In this document: piece after piece, positions 16,220-25,743 of the stretch
Layout: every line of letters starts with the position of its first letter
How positions within the stretch are numbered: position 1 is the stretch's first letter
Assembly (NCBI GenBank): GCA_024693045.1
Contig: JAILLQ010000023.1
Span: 1 to 61,510 of the forward strand
Direction: 5' to 3'
From: Treponema sp.
Lineage (GTDB): Bacteria; Spirochaetota; Spirochaetia; Treponematales; Treponemataceae
DNA length: 61,510 bases
Notes under the pieces: model-generated
What the model saw: the letters and a program-made list of their open reading frames with translations, nothing else
Databases searched by the model: none
Told to the model about the DNA's origin: nothing
Position numbers and translations under genes: made by a program

Positions 16220-17665
16220 TTATTTTTTCCAGTAGGCCGGCATAAAGAAAATCATCATTGTGTAAAGTTCAAGTCGGCCTGCTAACATTGCAAAACAATA
16301 CCACCATTTAACAAAAGCAGGCAGCCAGCCGTAGTTTGCACTTGGACCAAGTTTTCCGAATGCTGGACCAACGTTTCCAACCATAGAAAGAGCACCGGTA
16401 AAGGAAGTGAGTATATCCAGATTTCCAAGACATCCGACAAAAGTTGTTACTAAAACTAAAAATAAATATACGACTAAGAAGGCTGTTACCGTGAAAACAA
16501 TGTCTTTTCGACCAGGGTTGTTGTTTAAACGGATTGAAAAAACTCCATGCGGATGAAGAATCTTTTTTACTTCGTTATTTACCTGTTTACCCAGAATAAC
16601 CCAGCGAACAACTTTTATTCCTCCTCCTGTTGAACCAGACGAACCACCGATGAAGAAAAGAATAAAAATAAAGAACTGAGCGGCAGAAGGCCAAAGAGTG
16701 TAATCAGCGGTTGCAAAGCCAGAAGTTGTAATTATTGCACCTGTTTGAAATGTTGCGTAACGAAGGGCTTTTAAGAAAGAGCCGTAAATTGGCATTATAA
16801 AAAGAGCAATTAGAATCGATGAAATAAAGCAGATGCTCAAATAGGCCTTTAATTCGGAATTTTCGCGGATATCCTGAATTTTTCCAGTTACAAGATAAAA
16901 ATAGAGACTGAAGTTTATACCTGCCAGAAACATGAACACAGTGATTACAATATCAATTCCGCAGGAATCGTAGCTTCCGATACTGGAATTCATTGTAGAA
17001 AATCCACCTGTTCCAAGGGTAGAAAAGGCGTGTGAAATTGCGTCTACAAGGGACATACCGCAAAGCTTTAAAAGAAGGGCTTCTAACACTGTAAGCACAA
17101 AATATATTATCCACAAGAGTTTTGCAGTTGTTGTGATTTTTGCAGTTACTTTGCCTTTTTCTGGACCTGTAGTTTCTGCTTTTATAAGCTGGAATCCTCC
17201 CACACCTAAAAGAGGAAGCAGGGCTACTGTCAGGGCAACGATTCCCATTCCACCCAGCCAGTGAGTCTGACATCTCCAAAGATTAATACTTATTGGAAGA
17301 TTTTCTATTTCACTTAAAATTGTACAGCCAGTTGTAGTAAAACCACTCACACTTTCAAAAAAGGCATTCGTAAAGGATGGGATACAGCCGCTTACATAAA
17401 GAGGTATCATTCCGAAAAGGCTGGTAAAAATCCAAGCAAGTGCAACAACTACAAAGGTTGTGCGGATATTCAAATTGATTTTTCTTTTTTTGAAAATTAA
17501 GGCGACGATTAAAAATAAAAGCCAACTTGAAATCATTGGGATTACAAAAGATGGCAGGACTGAAAATTCTTTGTAGCAAATAGCAACAGTGATTGGAATC
17601 ACCATTGTAGCTCCAACTATTGCGATGAGGGCAGAAAGAATTCTTAATAAATCTGTAACTATCAT
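16220..17665 (-). CDS. trkH: Trk-type potassium uptake protein TrkH
   Basis: A 481-residue inner-membrane K+ channel subunit with about 10 helices in four MPM repeats. Filter regions are visible as SVSGFTTTGCT, TLGTGGFSTMN, TTSGFATADY and MVGNVGPAFG, each with the conserved glycine. GGSSGSTGGGIKVVRW is the intramembrane-gate segment typical of TrkH/KtrB. The ATG lies 1 nt after the trkA stop with no separate ribosome site, so it is coupled to trkA, whose product gates it through NAD(H)/nucleotide binding. Confidence 0.95.
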   Translation of the reverse strand: MIVTDLLRILSALIAIVGATMVIPITVAICYKEFSVLPSFVIPMISSWLLFLIVALIFKKRKINLNIRTTFVVVALAWIFTSLFGMIPLYVSGCIPSFTNAFFESVSGFTTTGCTILSEIENLPISINLWRCQTHWLGGMGIVALTVALLPLLGVGGFQLIKAETTGPEKGKVTAKITTTAKLLWIIYFVLTVLEALLLKLCGMSLVDAISHAFSTLGTGGFSTMNSSIGSYDSCGIDIVITVFMFLAGINFSLYFYLVTGKIQDIRENSELKAYLSICFISSILIALFIMPIYGSFLKALRYATFQTGAIITTSGFATADYTLWPSAAQFFIFILFFIGGSSGSTGGGIKVVRWVILGKQVNNEVKKILHPHGVFSIRLNNNPGRKDIVFTVTAFLVVYLFLVLVTTFVGCLGNLDILTSFTGALSMVGNVGPAFGKLGPSANYGWLPAFVKWWYCFAMLAGRLELYTMMIFFMPAYWKK

Positions 17666-17666
17666 A

Positions 17667-19103
17667 TTATTCGTTTATATTTCCAAAAAGCTCTAGTATT
17701 CTTCGGCTTTCTTCTGTTTTTACGATAAGAACAAGATGGTCGCCTGTTTGGAAAATAGTATTTCCTATTGCGATATCGTATTCTCCGTTTCCAACATGTC
17801 GGTCAAGCAAAACAAGGAATATTCCAGGTTCTGCAATTTCTTTCAGCATTTTTCCCAATGTTTTGGAAGAAGCTGTTACTTCACATTCGATGATTTCATA
17901 TTCACCGCTAGTAAGTGTATGAATTTCTTTTACTGCATTTCCTCTCATGTGGCTCATAATTGAATCAACAATTACATCTCTTAATGCAATAGAAACATCT
18001 ACACCCAATTTTGTTGCGATGTCTGCAAAGGCTGAGTTATTTACAAGTGAAATTGATTGTTTTACACCAAGGGATTCCAGATAGGCTGCTACAACCATGT
18101 TAAGTTCATGGTTATGGGTAGCACAAATAGCCAGGTCAAAATCTGGAATATTTTCTTCCCGTAGGAATGATTCGTCTGTAGCATCGCCGCAGAGAACATT
18201 TGCTTCCGGAAAGCGTTCTGAAGCTGCTTTAGCAAGCTGTGAATCTGTATCGATAATGGCAATTTTTTGCGAACTATGTCTTTTTGCCATAAAGTTAATA
18301 CCTAGAGTCTTTTTAGGTTCTATTATTTTTCCAGCAATCAAGGTACCTATTCTTCCGGCACCAATAATTGCAATTTTGCGAAGATTTTTCTTTTCAGAAC
18401 CAAAGAGTTCAAGTATTTTGCTGACATCCTCTTTTGCACTTAAAATACCAAGTGTGCATCCTGCGTTCATCACTGTTGGTCCAGAAGGCAAACTTGTTTT
18501 TCCATCGATTTCTACATAACAGACCAGCATTTGAATATCAGTTAATGAACGCAATTCCATGAGTTTGTGGCCGTCTAGTAGACTACCCTCTTCTACTGTT
18601 ATGCGGGAAATTTGCATTTCTGAATTATCAAAAGAAACTATGTTACTAACGGCTCCGTTTTCTACAGCTTCTACAATTGCATCGGCAGCTTCTACGTCCG
18701 GGTGAATCATGTAGTCAATACCGTAAAGAGGACGGTGGCTTCCACTAAATGTATTTGCATGAGTTTTTTTTGCAGTAGCTGTATTTACATAGTATGCATA
18801 ATTTCTAACACGGGCGATTTTGAGAATATCAGGATAAAAAGCGTCTACCAAAGAACAGGTAATCATGTTGACTTCATCGTTATCTGTTAGACAAACAAGA
18901 GCATCTGCTTTTGCAATTCCAGCCGCTTCAAGGTTTTCAAGGTTGTTTCCGTCTTGTGTTACAACAGAACAATCTAATTGGTCGGCTATGTGACGGGTGA
19001 TTTCTTCATTATTGTCGATTAGAGTAACATTATTTTTTTCGTTTATTAGGACTTTTGCAAGTTGAACGCCAGTAAAACCAGCTCCTACAATTACAACTTT
19101 CAT
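17667..19103 (-). CDS. trkA: Trk potassium transport regulatory subunit TrkA
   Basis: A 478-residue cytoplasmic gating protein made of two RCK units. The first Rossmann domain starts MKVVIVGAGFTGVQLAKVL with VTQDGNN and the second starts IAIIGAGRIGTLIAG with LCGDATDE; each is followed by a TrkA-C domain (about 135-215 and 395-478). The ATG at 19103 has AGGAG 7 nt upstream, so the earlier in-frame start at 19133 is rejected. It is first in the trkA-trkH pair. The leader region contains two hairpins and a direct repeat. Confidence 0.95.
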   Translation of the reverse strand: MKVVIVGAGFTGVQLAKVLINEKNNVTLIDNNEEITRHIADQLDCSVVTQDGNNLENLEAAGIAKADALVCLTDNDEVNMITCSLVDAFYPDILKIARVRNYAYYVNTATAKKTHANTFSGSHRPLYGIDYMIHPDVEAADAIVEAVENGAVSNIVSFDNSEMQISRITVEEGSLLDGHKLMELRSLTDIQMLVCYVEIDGKTSLPSGPTVMNAGCTLGILSAKEDVSKILELFGSEKKNLRKIAIIGAGRIGTLIAGKIIEPKKTLGINFMAKRHSSQKIAIIDTDSQLAKAASERFPEANVLCGDATDESFLREENIPDFDLAICATHNHELNMVVAAYLESLGVKQSISLVNNSAFADIATKLGVDVSIALRDVIVDSIMSHMRGNAVKEIHTLTSGEYEIIECEVTASSKTLGKMLKEIAEPGIFLVLLDRHVGNGEYDIAIGNTIFQTGDHLVLIVKTEESRRILELFGNINE

Positions 19104-19127
19104 TATTTCTCCTATATAGAAACATAG

Positions 19128-19153
19128 AAACACCGCGTTAGCGGCGAGCCAGG
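19128..19153. repeat. 26-nt direct repeat, copy 1 (trkA leader)
   Basis: Matches 19243-19268 with one change. It contains a small hairpin, CCGC-GTTA-GCGG. In the other copy the same position is GTGG, which still pairs by wobble. Confidence 0.8.
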
Positions 19154-19164
19154 ATGGCGAGAAT

Positions 19165-19233
19165 CATAGTTTGAAAAAGCGAAGCGATTTCAAACTATGT
19201 TGATAAAAATTACAAGGAAGTAGTTTTTATCAA
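19165..19233. other. Two tandem hairpins between the direct repeats
   Basis: Hairpin A: CATAGTTTGAAA (19165-19176) with TTTCAAACTATG (19188-19199), 12 perfect pairs. Hairpin B: 19200-19213 with 19220-19233, 14 pairs including one G-U, loop of 6. They are directly adjacent and could stack. They lie between the ECF S-component stop and trkA, both on the minus strand. Confidence 0.75.
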
Positions 19234-19242
19234 CTCCTATAA

Positions 19243-19268
19243 AAACACCGCGTTAGTGGCGAGCCAGG
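19243..19268. repeat. 26-nt direct repeat, copy 2 (supplies stop of ECF S component)
   Basis: The minus strand of this copy encodes the last residues LARH and the TAA of the upstream gene. A 12-nt piece (AAACACCGCGTT) also occurs at 28653-28664 beside another gene start. Confidence 0.8.
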
Positions 19269-19858
19269 GAATTCCTTTTCTTGAATTTTAGCTTAAAAAG
19301 AAAAATAAATAAATATACAAAGGCTACTAGAATTAAAGCAGCAATTGCTTCCAATATAATTTGCGGAAAAAGGATTTGCATTAGTTTAAACCAATTTATT
19401 CCATGCATTATTTCAGTGATTGTTTTATACATGAAGATATACATGGATGCAGTCATGAAAATAGAATGAAGCAAACTGCAAATAAATGAAGTAGAAATTG
19501 CATTTAAAGGACTTTTCATTAATTTACGCTTTTCCAAAAAAGTAAAAATATAATAAACGCATAAAGCAAAAATAATACATGGCAATATTGAGCACAAAGG
19601 ATTTTTTAAGCATGGAGATAAAATTCCTGCCCTATTTCCAAAAGCGTTGATAAAAGTGGCAAGACCAAAAATGGAGCCTGTGATTACTGCTCCATGTAAA
19701 CCATAGAAAATAGCAGCAATAATAACGGGAATGTGCATTAAAGTAAGGCTACATGTGAAAGAATCTGTTTTTATTGACAGGTATCCGATTTTCAAAGCAG
19801 GAATAGCCATTAGAACGAGTAAAATACTCAAAATAAGTAGATTTGTTTTACTTTTCAT
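19253..19858 (-). CDS. ECF-type vitamin transporter S component (specificity unknown)
   Basis: A 201-residue protein with about six membrane helices. The segment MHIPVIIAAIFYGLHGAVITG followed by GSIFGLATFINAF is the S-component signature region (small-residue packing face after a His/Asp-Pro). No ECF ATPases or T component are nearby, so it would use a shared energising module. The ATG at 19858 is used; another ATG lies three codons earlier. There is no Shine-Dalgarno sequence, and a TATAAA box at 19872-19877 lies close upstream. A palindrome sits in its promoter. The C-terminal LARH is encoded by a repeat element. Confidence 0.7.
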   Translation of the reverse strand: MKSKTNLLILSILLVLMAIPALKIGYLSIKTDSFTCSLTLMHIPVIIAAIFYGLHGAVITGSIFGLATFINAFGNRAGILSPCLKNPLCSILPCIIFALCVYYIFTFLEKRKLMKSPLNAISTSFICSLLHSIFMTASMYIFMYKTITEIMHGINWFKLMQILFPQIILEAIAALILVAFVYLFIFLFKLKFKKRNSLARH

Positions 19859-19885
19859 ATGATTCATTTATTTTATAACGAAATA

Positions 19886-19899
19886 ATTTACTAGTAAAT
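19886..19899. promoter_or_regulatory. Palindrome in the ECF S-component promoter
   Basis: ATTTACTAGTAAAT is a perfect 14-bp palindrome lying between the predicted -35 and -10 boxes of the minus-strand gene. This is a typical place for a repressor operator. The regulator is unknown. Confidence 0.4.
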
Positions 19900-19954
19900 A
19901 ATTTAACTTTTTGGCTTTTGAAAAAAAAAGATTACCTATGTAAATGACTTTTAT

Positions 19955-19983
19955 TTGCAAATTCGCAATTGAGAAATTATAAT
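19955..19983 (+). promoter_or_regulatory. Promoter of the EAL gene
   Basis: TTGCAA (19955-19960), a 17-nt spacer and TATAAT (19978-19983). RNA should start near 19990, leaving an 11-nt leader without a Shine-Dalgarno sequence. Confidence 0.65.
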
Positions 19984-20000
19984 TCATTTAGTTAAAAAAT

Positions 20001-22298
20001 ATGATTAATACGTTTTCGTTTATTTTCGTTTTGTCAGCTATCTCTTTAATCATAAGTTTCTTCCTCACAAGAAGCATGAGGCAGTCATTCTCTCCTTATC
20101 TGAATCTTGTTCAAGTTACAACTTTTATTATTATTTGTTGCCACCTGGTAATTATTAACGGACAGAATTTATATTATGTAAAACTTGCGTATACCATTTT
20201 TTACATGGTCATTAATTTAATGCTCTTTTCGATTTACAAATTTTGTTTAAAGTACACCCGCTATAAAGCAAAATACCCTATGCTGAATAAGTTAATTTAC
20301 CTTTTTCTTTCGATAGATGTAATTTCACTTATTTTGAATTATTTTCAGAACCACGAATATATTTTGCTTCCTTATGAATATACTATGGGTTCAACAAGTT
20401 TTACTATTTACAAGACAAAGATGTTTTCTATGCACTACTTCCATATGTGTCTTTCTTATATTCTTGTTGCTCTTATTCTTATAGTATTAATTATTCGAAT
20501 CTATAAAACACCTAAACTTTACCGTTCTGCTTATACACATATTTTAATTTCAGTTTTAGTAATGATTATCGGAGATTCAATTTGGTATTACTCTAGTTTG
20601 CCAGTTGATATTTCTGTTGTTTTCTACACAGTAACAGCGATTTTGCTTTCCCTTTATTCAGGCCGAATTACCCCAAGGCAAATTCTTTATCGTCAATTAG
20701 AAGCCGTAGTTTCTAATATGAACGATTCTGTTAGAATTTTTGACATTGATGGCGAATGTATTTATACAAACGAAGCAATGTTCAAACTGATAGAAAAATA
20801 TAAGGCTATAGGTTTAAATCCAGAAGGACCATTTGAAAGTTTATCTTCAGGCGATTATTATCGAAAGTTAAAAAATCTTCCTGACCGAGAATTTGACGAA
20901 GCTGTTTACCATAATAACACAATATACAATTTTCATATTGCTACTCATTGTTTACGAGATTCGAATAATAACTTTTTGGGTGCATTTTTCGTAGTCCATG
21001 ATAAAACAAAAGAAGTTGAAAAATTAAATAATGAGCTTTACCTTGCTTATCATGATTCTTTAACTAATTTGCTGAATAAGGAAGGCTTTTACGAACAAGT
21101 TCGGACAGTGATTGCAAACGAGCCTGACGAAGAATACTACATGATTTGTAGTGATGTTGATAATTTCAAACTCATAAATGATAACTTTGGCCGTGAATCA
21201 GGGGATGAATTTCTCGTTAGAATCTCTCGTGAATTGTCTAAGCATGTAAAACCAAATGATGTTTATTGCCGCTTGGGTAGTGATCGTTTTGCTCTGTTCA
21301 TGAAGAAAAGAGACTTTAACAAGGAAATCTTTATCCAATATTCAAAACAGATTGCCTATATAAAGGAAGATGTAAAGTTCCCTGTTACATTCCACTTTGG
21401 GGTGTATGAAGTAGAAGATATTTCGATGCCTGTAACTTCGATGATTGACCGTGCTTTTATGGCTCTAGAAAAAATTAAAGGGAACCTGCAGGAAAGTTTT
21501 GCTTTCTACAATGAATCTTTGCGTTCTAATATTTTACGAGAACAGGAGCTGATTGGAGAATTTCCTATTTCTTTGGCTACAGATCAGTTCAAAATGTATT
21601 TGCAGCCACAGGTGATGGTTGATAACTCTGTAAAAGGTGCCGAAGCTCTAGTTCGCTGGGAACATCAGAAAGAAGGAATTTTATCACCTCATGAATTTAT
21701 TCCTATTTTTGAACGAAATGGTTTGATTACAAAACTTGATTTATACATATGGGATTTAGCCGCACAGAAACTACGAGAGTGGAAAGAAAAGGGGTTAGAA
21801 GATTACTACATTTCTGTAAATATTTCTCCAAAAGATTTCCTTTATGTAGATATTTACCAGACTTTTGTAGGCCTTGTAGAACGCTATGAAATCGATCCTC
21901 GTAATTTAAAACTTGAAATTACAGAGTCAGCTGTAATGATGAATCTGGATAACCAGTTAAAACTTATAAACAAATTGAGAACTTACGGTTTTCAGATTGA
22001 AATGGATGATTTTGGAAGCGGTTATTCTTCTTTGAACTTGTTAAAGGATATTCCATTTGATGTATTAAAAATTGATATGGGATTTTTGAGCGAAACAAAA
22101 AATACTGAGCGCTCTATTTCAATTCTTCATTCAATTATAAAACTTTCAAAACGATTGAACATGCCTGTTATTACAGAAGGTGTTGAAACAAAAGAACAGG
22201 TTGAATTTTTAAAAGAAATGGGAACTGATTACTATCAGGGTTTCTATTTTGATAAGCCAATGCCTGTTGAAGATTTTGAGAAAAAATATATAAAATAG
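20001..22298 (+). CDS. Membrane c-di-GMP phosphodiesterase (7TM-PAS-degenerate GGDEF-EAL)
   Basis: A 765-residue protein with seven or so N-terminal helices (1-220, histidine-kinase-type 7TM region), a PAS-like domain (about 235-345), a GGDEF-fold domain (about 350-510) and an EAL domain (520-765). The GGDEF signature is GSDRF (426-430), so cyclase activity is unlikely. The EAL domain keeps its metal and catalytic residues: EALVRW (Glu548), VNISPKDF, EITES, DDFGSGYSS, LKIDM, EGVET and the final YYQGFYF. It should therefore hydrolyse c-di-GMP, perhaps with the dead GGDEF as a GTP sensor. It has a short leader with no ribosome site. hrpB follows 5 nt later. Confidence 0.92.
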   Translation: MINTFSFIFVLSAISLIISFFLTRSMRQSFSPYLNLVQVTTFIIICCHLVIINGQNLYYVKLAYTIFYMVINLMLFSIYKFCLKYTRYKAKYPMLNKLIYLFLSIDVISLILNYFQNHEYILLPYEYTMGSTSFTIYKTKMFSMHYFHMCLSYILVALILIVLIIRIYKTPKLYRSAYTHILISVLVMIIGDSIWYYSSLPVDISVVFYTVTAILLSLYSGRITPRQILYRQLEAVVSNMNDSVRIFDIDGECIYTNEAMFKLIEKYKAIGLNPEGPFESLSSGDYYRKLKNLPDREFDEAVYHNNTIYNFHIATHCLRDSNNNFLGAFFVVHDKTKEVEKLNNELYLAYHDSLTNLLNKEGFYEQVRTVIANEPDEEYYMICSDVDNFKLINDNFGRESGDEFLVRISRELSKHVKPNDVYCRLGSDRFALFMKKRDFNKEIFIQYSKQIAYIKEDVKFPVTFHFGVYEVEDISMPVTSMIDRAFMALEKIKGNLQESFAFYNESLRSNILREQELIGEFPISLATDQFKMYLQPQVMVDNSVKGAEALVRWEHQKEGILSPHEFIPIFERNGLITKLDLYIWDLAAQKLREWKEKGLEDYYISVNISPKDFLYVDIYQTFVGLVERYEIDPRNLKLEITESAVMMNLDNQLKLINKLRTYGFQIEMDDFGSGYSSLNLLKDIPFDVLKIDMGFLSETKNTERSISILHSIIKLSKRLNMPVITEGVETKEQVEFLKEMGTDYYQGFYFDKPMPVEDFEKKYIK

Positions 22299-22303
22299 AA
22301 TAA

Positions 22304-24649
22304 ATGTATTCTTTACCCATAACTCCATTTCTTCCTAAGATTAGTGAAAGTCTTAAAAATTCAGAAAGCCATTTTCTTGTTTTAACAGCAGAAACAGCTG
22401 CAGGAAAATCGACAGGGCTTCCTCCATTTTTATTGAATGAATTTCCCGGAAAAATTTTAATGCTGGAACCTAGACGACTGGCAGTTTTATCTATAGCATC
22501 CCGAATTGCAGAAACATTAGGGCAAGAAGTTGGAAAAACTGTTGGATATAGAATGCATTTGGAAAAAAAACTTTCTGCTGAAACAAGGCTTGAAATAATC
22601 ACTGAAGCTATTTTGACAAAAAAACTCCAGGAAGATCCCAGCCTAGAAGGTACAAGTTTAGTAATCATAGATGAATTTCATGAACGTTCAATACATGCTG
22701 ATTTAGCTTTAGCTTTTTTAAAAGAAGCTATGACTTTGAGGGATGACCTTTTTGTAATCGTAATGTCTGCAACTATCGAAACGGATAAACTTACTCAGTA
22801 TTTGTCTTCTGATGGAAGAAACACACCTTTTTTGCAGATTCCAGGAAGGCAGTTTCCTGTAGAAATAGAATACGCAGGAAAAAAAGAAATGTCGCTTTCT
22901 ATAAAAGAAGCCCTACCCCAACTTGATAAAGGAAGCGCTCTGCTTGCTTTTTTGCCGGGCATTTCGCAGATTAGAAAAACACAGGCGGAACTTTTGCAGC
23001 TAGGATATCCCGATGAAAGCACTGATGTAATGCTTTTGCACAGTTCGATTAATTTTTCTGAGCAAAAAAAAGTATTACAGCCAATTCAAGCTGATAAAAA
23101 AAGAATAATTCTTTCAAGTGCAATTGCAGAAACTTCTTTAACAGTTCCCGGAGTAAAGATTGTTATAGACAGCGGTTTATGTCGGGTAAACAAAATGAAT
23201 GTTGCATTGGGAATGGAAGGCCTGGTAACTGAAAATGAAAGCCTATTTTCTGCGGAACAAAGGGCTGGTCGAGCAGGCCGTTTAGGACCTGGAAAATGCA
23301 TTCGCCTTTGGTCTAAGCATGATGTTCGGCTAATAAACAGCCCTGCTGAAATTTTAAGAAGCGATATAACTCCCCTGGTTTTAGAATGTGTTGCCTGGGG
23401 GGCAGGTCAGCCGGGCAAAATAGACTGGCTGGAAGCACCTTCTCTTGCATCCTGGAATGAAGCTTTAAAACTTTTGCAGGAATTGGCTTGTGTAAAAGAT
23501 TCTTCTGTAACTGCTCTTGGAAAAGCCTGTCTAAAACTTCCTTTGCATCCGCGGCTAGCTTGTCTTGCTTTGTCCGGTTTTGAAAGATATGTGGTTGATT
23601 TTACAAATTATGCAAAGGCTTCTTCCGACATTCAGAAGAAATTTGTAAAAGACCTGGAAGAAAGAGTTGCTCAAATTACTAAGGAGGCAAAGAAACCCCT
23701 TTTGCAGCCGGCAAAAAACCTGGCACTTGCTCTTTTATCAGGTTTTCCGGACCGTCTTGCCATGCAGGTTTCTGAAGATTTGTACCAGTTTCCAAATGGC
23801 AGGATGGCTCGAATAAAAAAAGACATGCAGAAAAAAGCTCTTCTTCCCAAGTGGATTGTGGCGGCAGAAGTTGATGCAGGTTTTAGTCAAGGACTTATTT
23901 ATAAATACTGCGAAGTAAATGATTCTGATGCTGAAGAATGGTTGAAAGGTCGTACAGAATGTAAAGAAGAGATTTCTTTTGAGGGTGAAAAAATAAAAAA
24001 GACTCAAGATATCTGCTACGGAAAACTTGTTTTATCTTCTAAACGACTTGCTTCTTCCCCAGAAGATTATGCCAAGGCAATTTGCAATAAAATTAAAGAA
24101 AAGGGAATGGATTTTTTACCTCTTTCCGATGAAACAAAAATGCTCATCATCAGACAAAAGTTTTATGCCCAGCAAAAAGGTATTGAAGCAAAAGCACTGG
24201 AAGTAAACCTTTGCCAAAATGTAGAAGATTGGCTTTTACCCTTTGTCGCCGGAAAAACAAAAATAGATTCAAAAAGCCTGTATGATGCCCTTTACTGGTA
24301 TTTAGACGGTTCTAGTTTGGATAAGGAAGTTCCTCTTTTGATAACTCTTCCAAATGGTAAAAAGCGTAAAATAATTTATGAACTTCAATCAGATCCACAG
24401 AATAGAACAAAACTTGTGATTAGACCTGTACTGGAAGTAATTATTCAACAGATTTTTGCTTGTTTTTCAACTCCAGAAATTATGGGCATGCCTTTGCTTT
24501 TTAAGTTACTTTCTCCAGCACGGCGCCCATTGCAGATAACGGACAACCTTGAAGAATTCTGGACTAATTCCTGGATTGAAATTTGTAAAGAAATGAAAGG
24601 CCGCTATCCTAAGCACAATTGGGACTACAGGATAGCGGAAAAGGATTGA
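22304..24649 (+). CDS. hrpB: ATP-dependent RNA helicase HrpB
   Basis: A 781-residue DEAH/RHA-type helicase. It has Walker A in TAETAAGKSTGLP (about 30-40), DEFHERS (motif II), SAT (motif III), the C-terminal helicase core with SSAIAETSLTVPGV and QRAGRAGRLGPG, then HA2 and the HrpB-specific C-terminal region (PLLFKLLSPARRPLQITDNLEEFW). The bacterial role is not settled. It starts 5 nt after the EAL gene without its own ribosome site, so it is probably coupled. Its stop codon directly abuts the stop of the convergent hemolysin-III-like gene. Confidence 0.95.
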   Translation: MYSLPITPFLPKISESLKNSESHFLVLTAETAAGKSTGLPPFLLNEFPGKILMLEPRRLAVLSIASRIAETLGQEVGKTVGYRMHLEKKLSAETRLEIITEAILTKKLQEDPSLEGTSLVIIDEFHERSIHADLALAFLKEAMTLRDDLFVIVMSATIETDKLTQYLSSDGRNTPFLQIPGRQFPVEIEYAGKKEMSLSIKEALPQLDKGSALLAFLPGISQIRKTQAELLQLGYPDESTDVMLLHSSINFSEQKKVLQPIQADKKRIILSSAIAETSLTVPGVKIVIDSGLCRVNKMNVALGMEGLVTENESLFSAEQRAGRAGRLGPGKCIRLWSKHDVRLINSPAEILRSDITPLVLECVAWGAGQPGKIDWLEAPSLASWNEALKLLQELACVKDSSVTALGKACLKLPLHPRLACLALSGFERYVVDFTNYAKASSDIQKKFVKDLEERVAQITKEAKKPLLQPAKNLALALLSGFPDRLAMQVSEDLYQFPNGRMARIKKDMQKKALLPKWIVAAEVDAGFSQGLIYKYCEVNDSDAEEWLKGRTECKEEISFEGEKIKKTQDICYGKLVLSSKRLASSPEDYAKAICNKIKEKGMDFLPLSDETKMLIIRQKFYAQQKGIEAKALEVNLCQNVEDWLLPFVAGKTKIDSKSLYDALYWYLDGSSLDKEVPLLITLPNGKKRKIIYELQSDPQNRTKLVIRPVLEVIIQQIFACFSTPEIMGMPLLFKLLSPARRPLQITDNLEEFWTNSWIEICKEMKGRYPKHNWDYRIAEKD

Positions 24650-25567
24650 TTAGTATAAAAAGAAGAAAGAGAAGAACATGTATACGCTTGCTGTCAAAAC
24701 GATTAAATCGCCGATAGCATGCAGGAACTTTGCCTTTCTAATACTACAGAAAACCAAACCAGTAGTAAAAAGAACGCCGCTTATAATCAAGAGGCCGAAA
24801 CTTTTTGGAGAAATTGCATGATACAGACGGGCACAAATGAAAAGACAAGCCCAGCCCAATACCCCGTTGAATACGATATTTGTTATGTCAGTTCGGCTTC
24901 CACCAATTGCATACATAAAAATACCGACTAAGCAGACAATTCCCGCTATGCCAAGAATAATAAGTGCATAAACAGGAGAAACTGCACCCTGCCTTACAGC
25001 TGTGTATGAATAAATCATCAAAGTGCTTGCTATTACAAGGAAAATACTGATTCTGCAAAGGCGCTTAAAAACTTCTTTTGCACTTGGATTTGTAAGCGCG
25101 TGGTGCAAAACAGACATAATGTAGTTTAAAACCATTAATCCACCAAAAGAAGCAAAGAGTGCTGTGTAAACAGTTTTTGTTTCTTCTGGAACTTTAGAAG
25201 AGGCACCAACAGTGAGTAAAACTGTTGCTGCAATAAAAAGGCCTGCCCCTACTCCCTGCACAACTGAACTGAAAATTTCTTCACCGAGAGTATAGGGTCT
25301 TAAATTTCTAAGGAATTCGTGGCGTTTCTTTTCCTTTGCAATTTTAATTTCTGCTCTTTTTTTAGCTTTTTCTGAACGGGCATAATCAGAAGCTGCATAT
25401 TTTGCCTTTAATCTTTCTGGGTCATCAGCGTACTGGATGTTGATTGCGCGAATTTTGTCTTCAGCTTCTTTTTTAATCTGATTAATTCTAAGTTTCTTTT
25501 TAAGTTTTAAAGATTTTAAAGTCGATTTTCTAACTGCTTTGTTGGCAACGATATCTTCTTTTGTCAT
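24650..25567 (-). CDS. Hemolysin III / PAQR-like membrane protein with basic N-terminal extension
   Basis: A 305-residue protein. Residues 1-90 are a highly charged Lys/Arg/Glu helix (KLKKKLRINQIKKEAEDKI...) likely to be coiled coil and cytoplasmic; the family normally lacks this. From about 95 on there are seven helices starting YTLGEEIFSSVVQGVGAG, matching the hemolysin III family. The zinc-site positions look altered: the DH before the IFL helix is RI (CRISIFLVIAS), and the last HxxxH is HAIGD. Membrane function without the usual metal site is inferred. The ATG at 25567 has GAGG 6 nt upstream and is preferred to 25579. Confidence 0.75.
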   Translation of the reverse strand: MTKEDIVANKAVRKSTLKSLKLKKKLRINQIKKEAEDKIRAINIQYADDPERLKAKYAASDYARSEKAKKRAEIKIAKEKKRHEFLRNLRPYTLGEEIFSSVVQGVGAGLFIAATVLLTVGASSKVPEETKTVYTALFASFGGLMVLNYIMSVLHHALTNPSAKEVFKRLCRISIFLVIASTLMIYSYTAVRQGAVSPVYALIILGIAGIVCLVGIFMYAIGGSRTDITNIVFNGVLGWACLFICARLYHAISPKSFGLLIISGVLFTTGLVFCSIRKAKFLHAIGDLIVLTASVYMFFSFFFLY

Positions 25568-25743
25568 ATCAAACCTCATATAGAAATTCTAAAATAAAAT
25601 GTAATAAAAATATTATAACATTATGATAATAAGGGTGCAATTAAACAAATGCTTTGAAAAAGACGGAAATTGTATATTTTAGGCATTTGTTTATTTTATC
25701 TGCATTTGTTATAGTTAATAAAATCAATAGGACGAAGGTGTAT

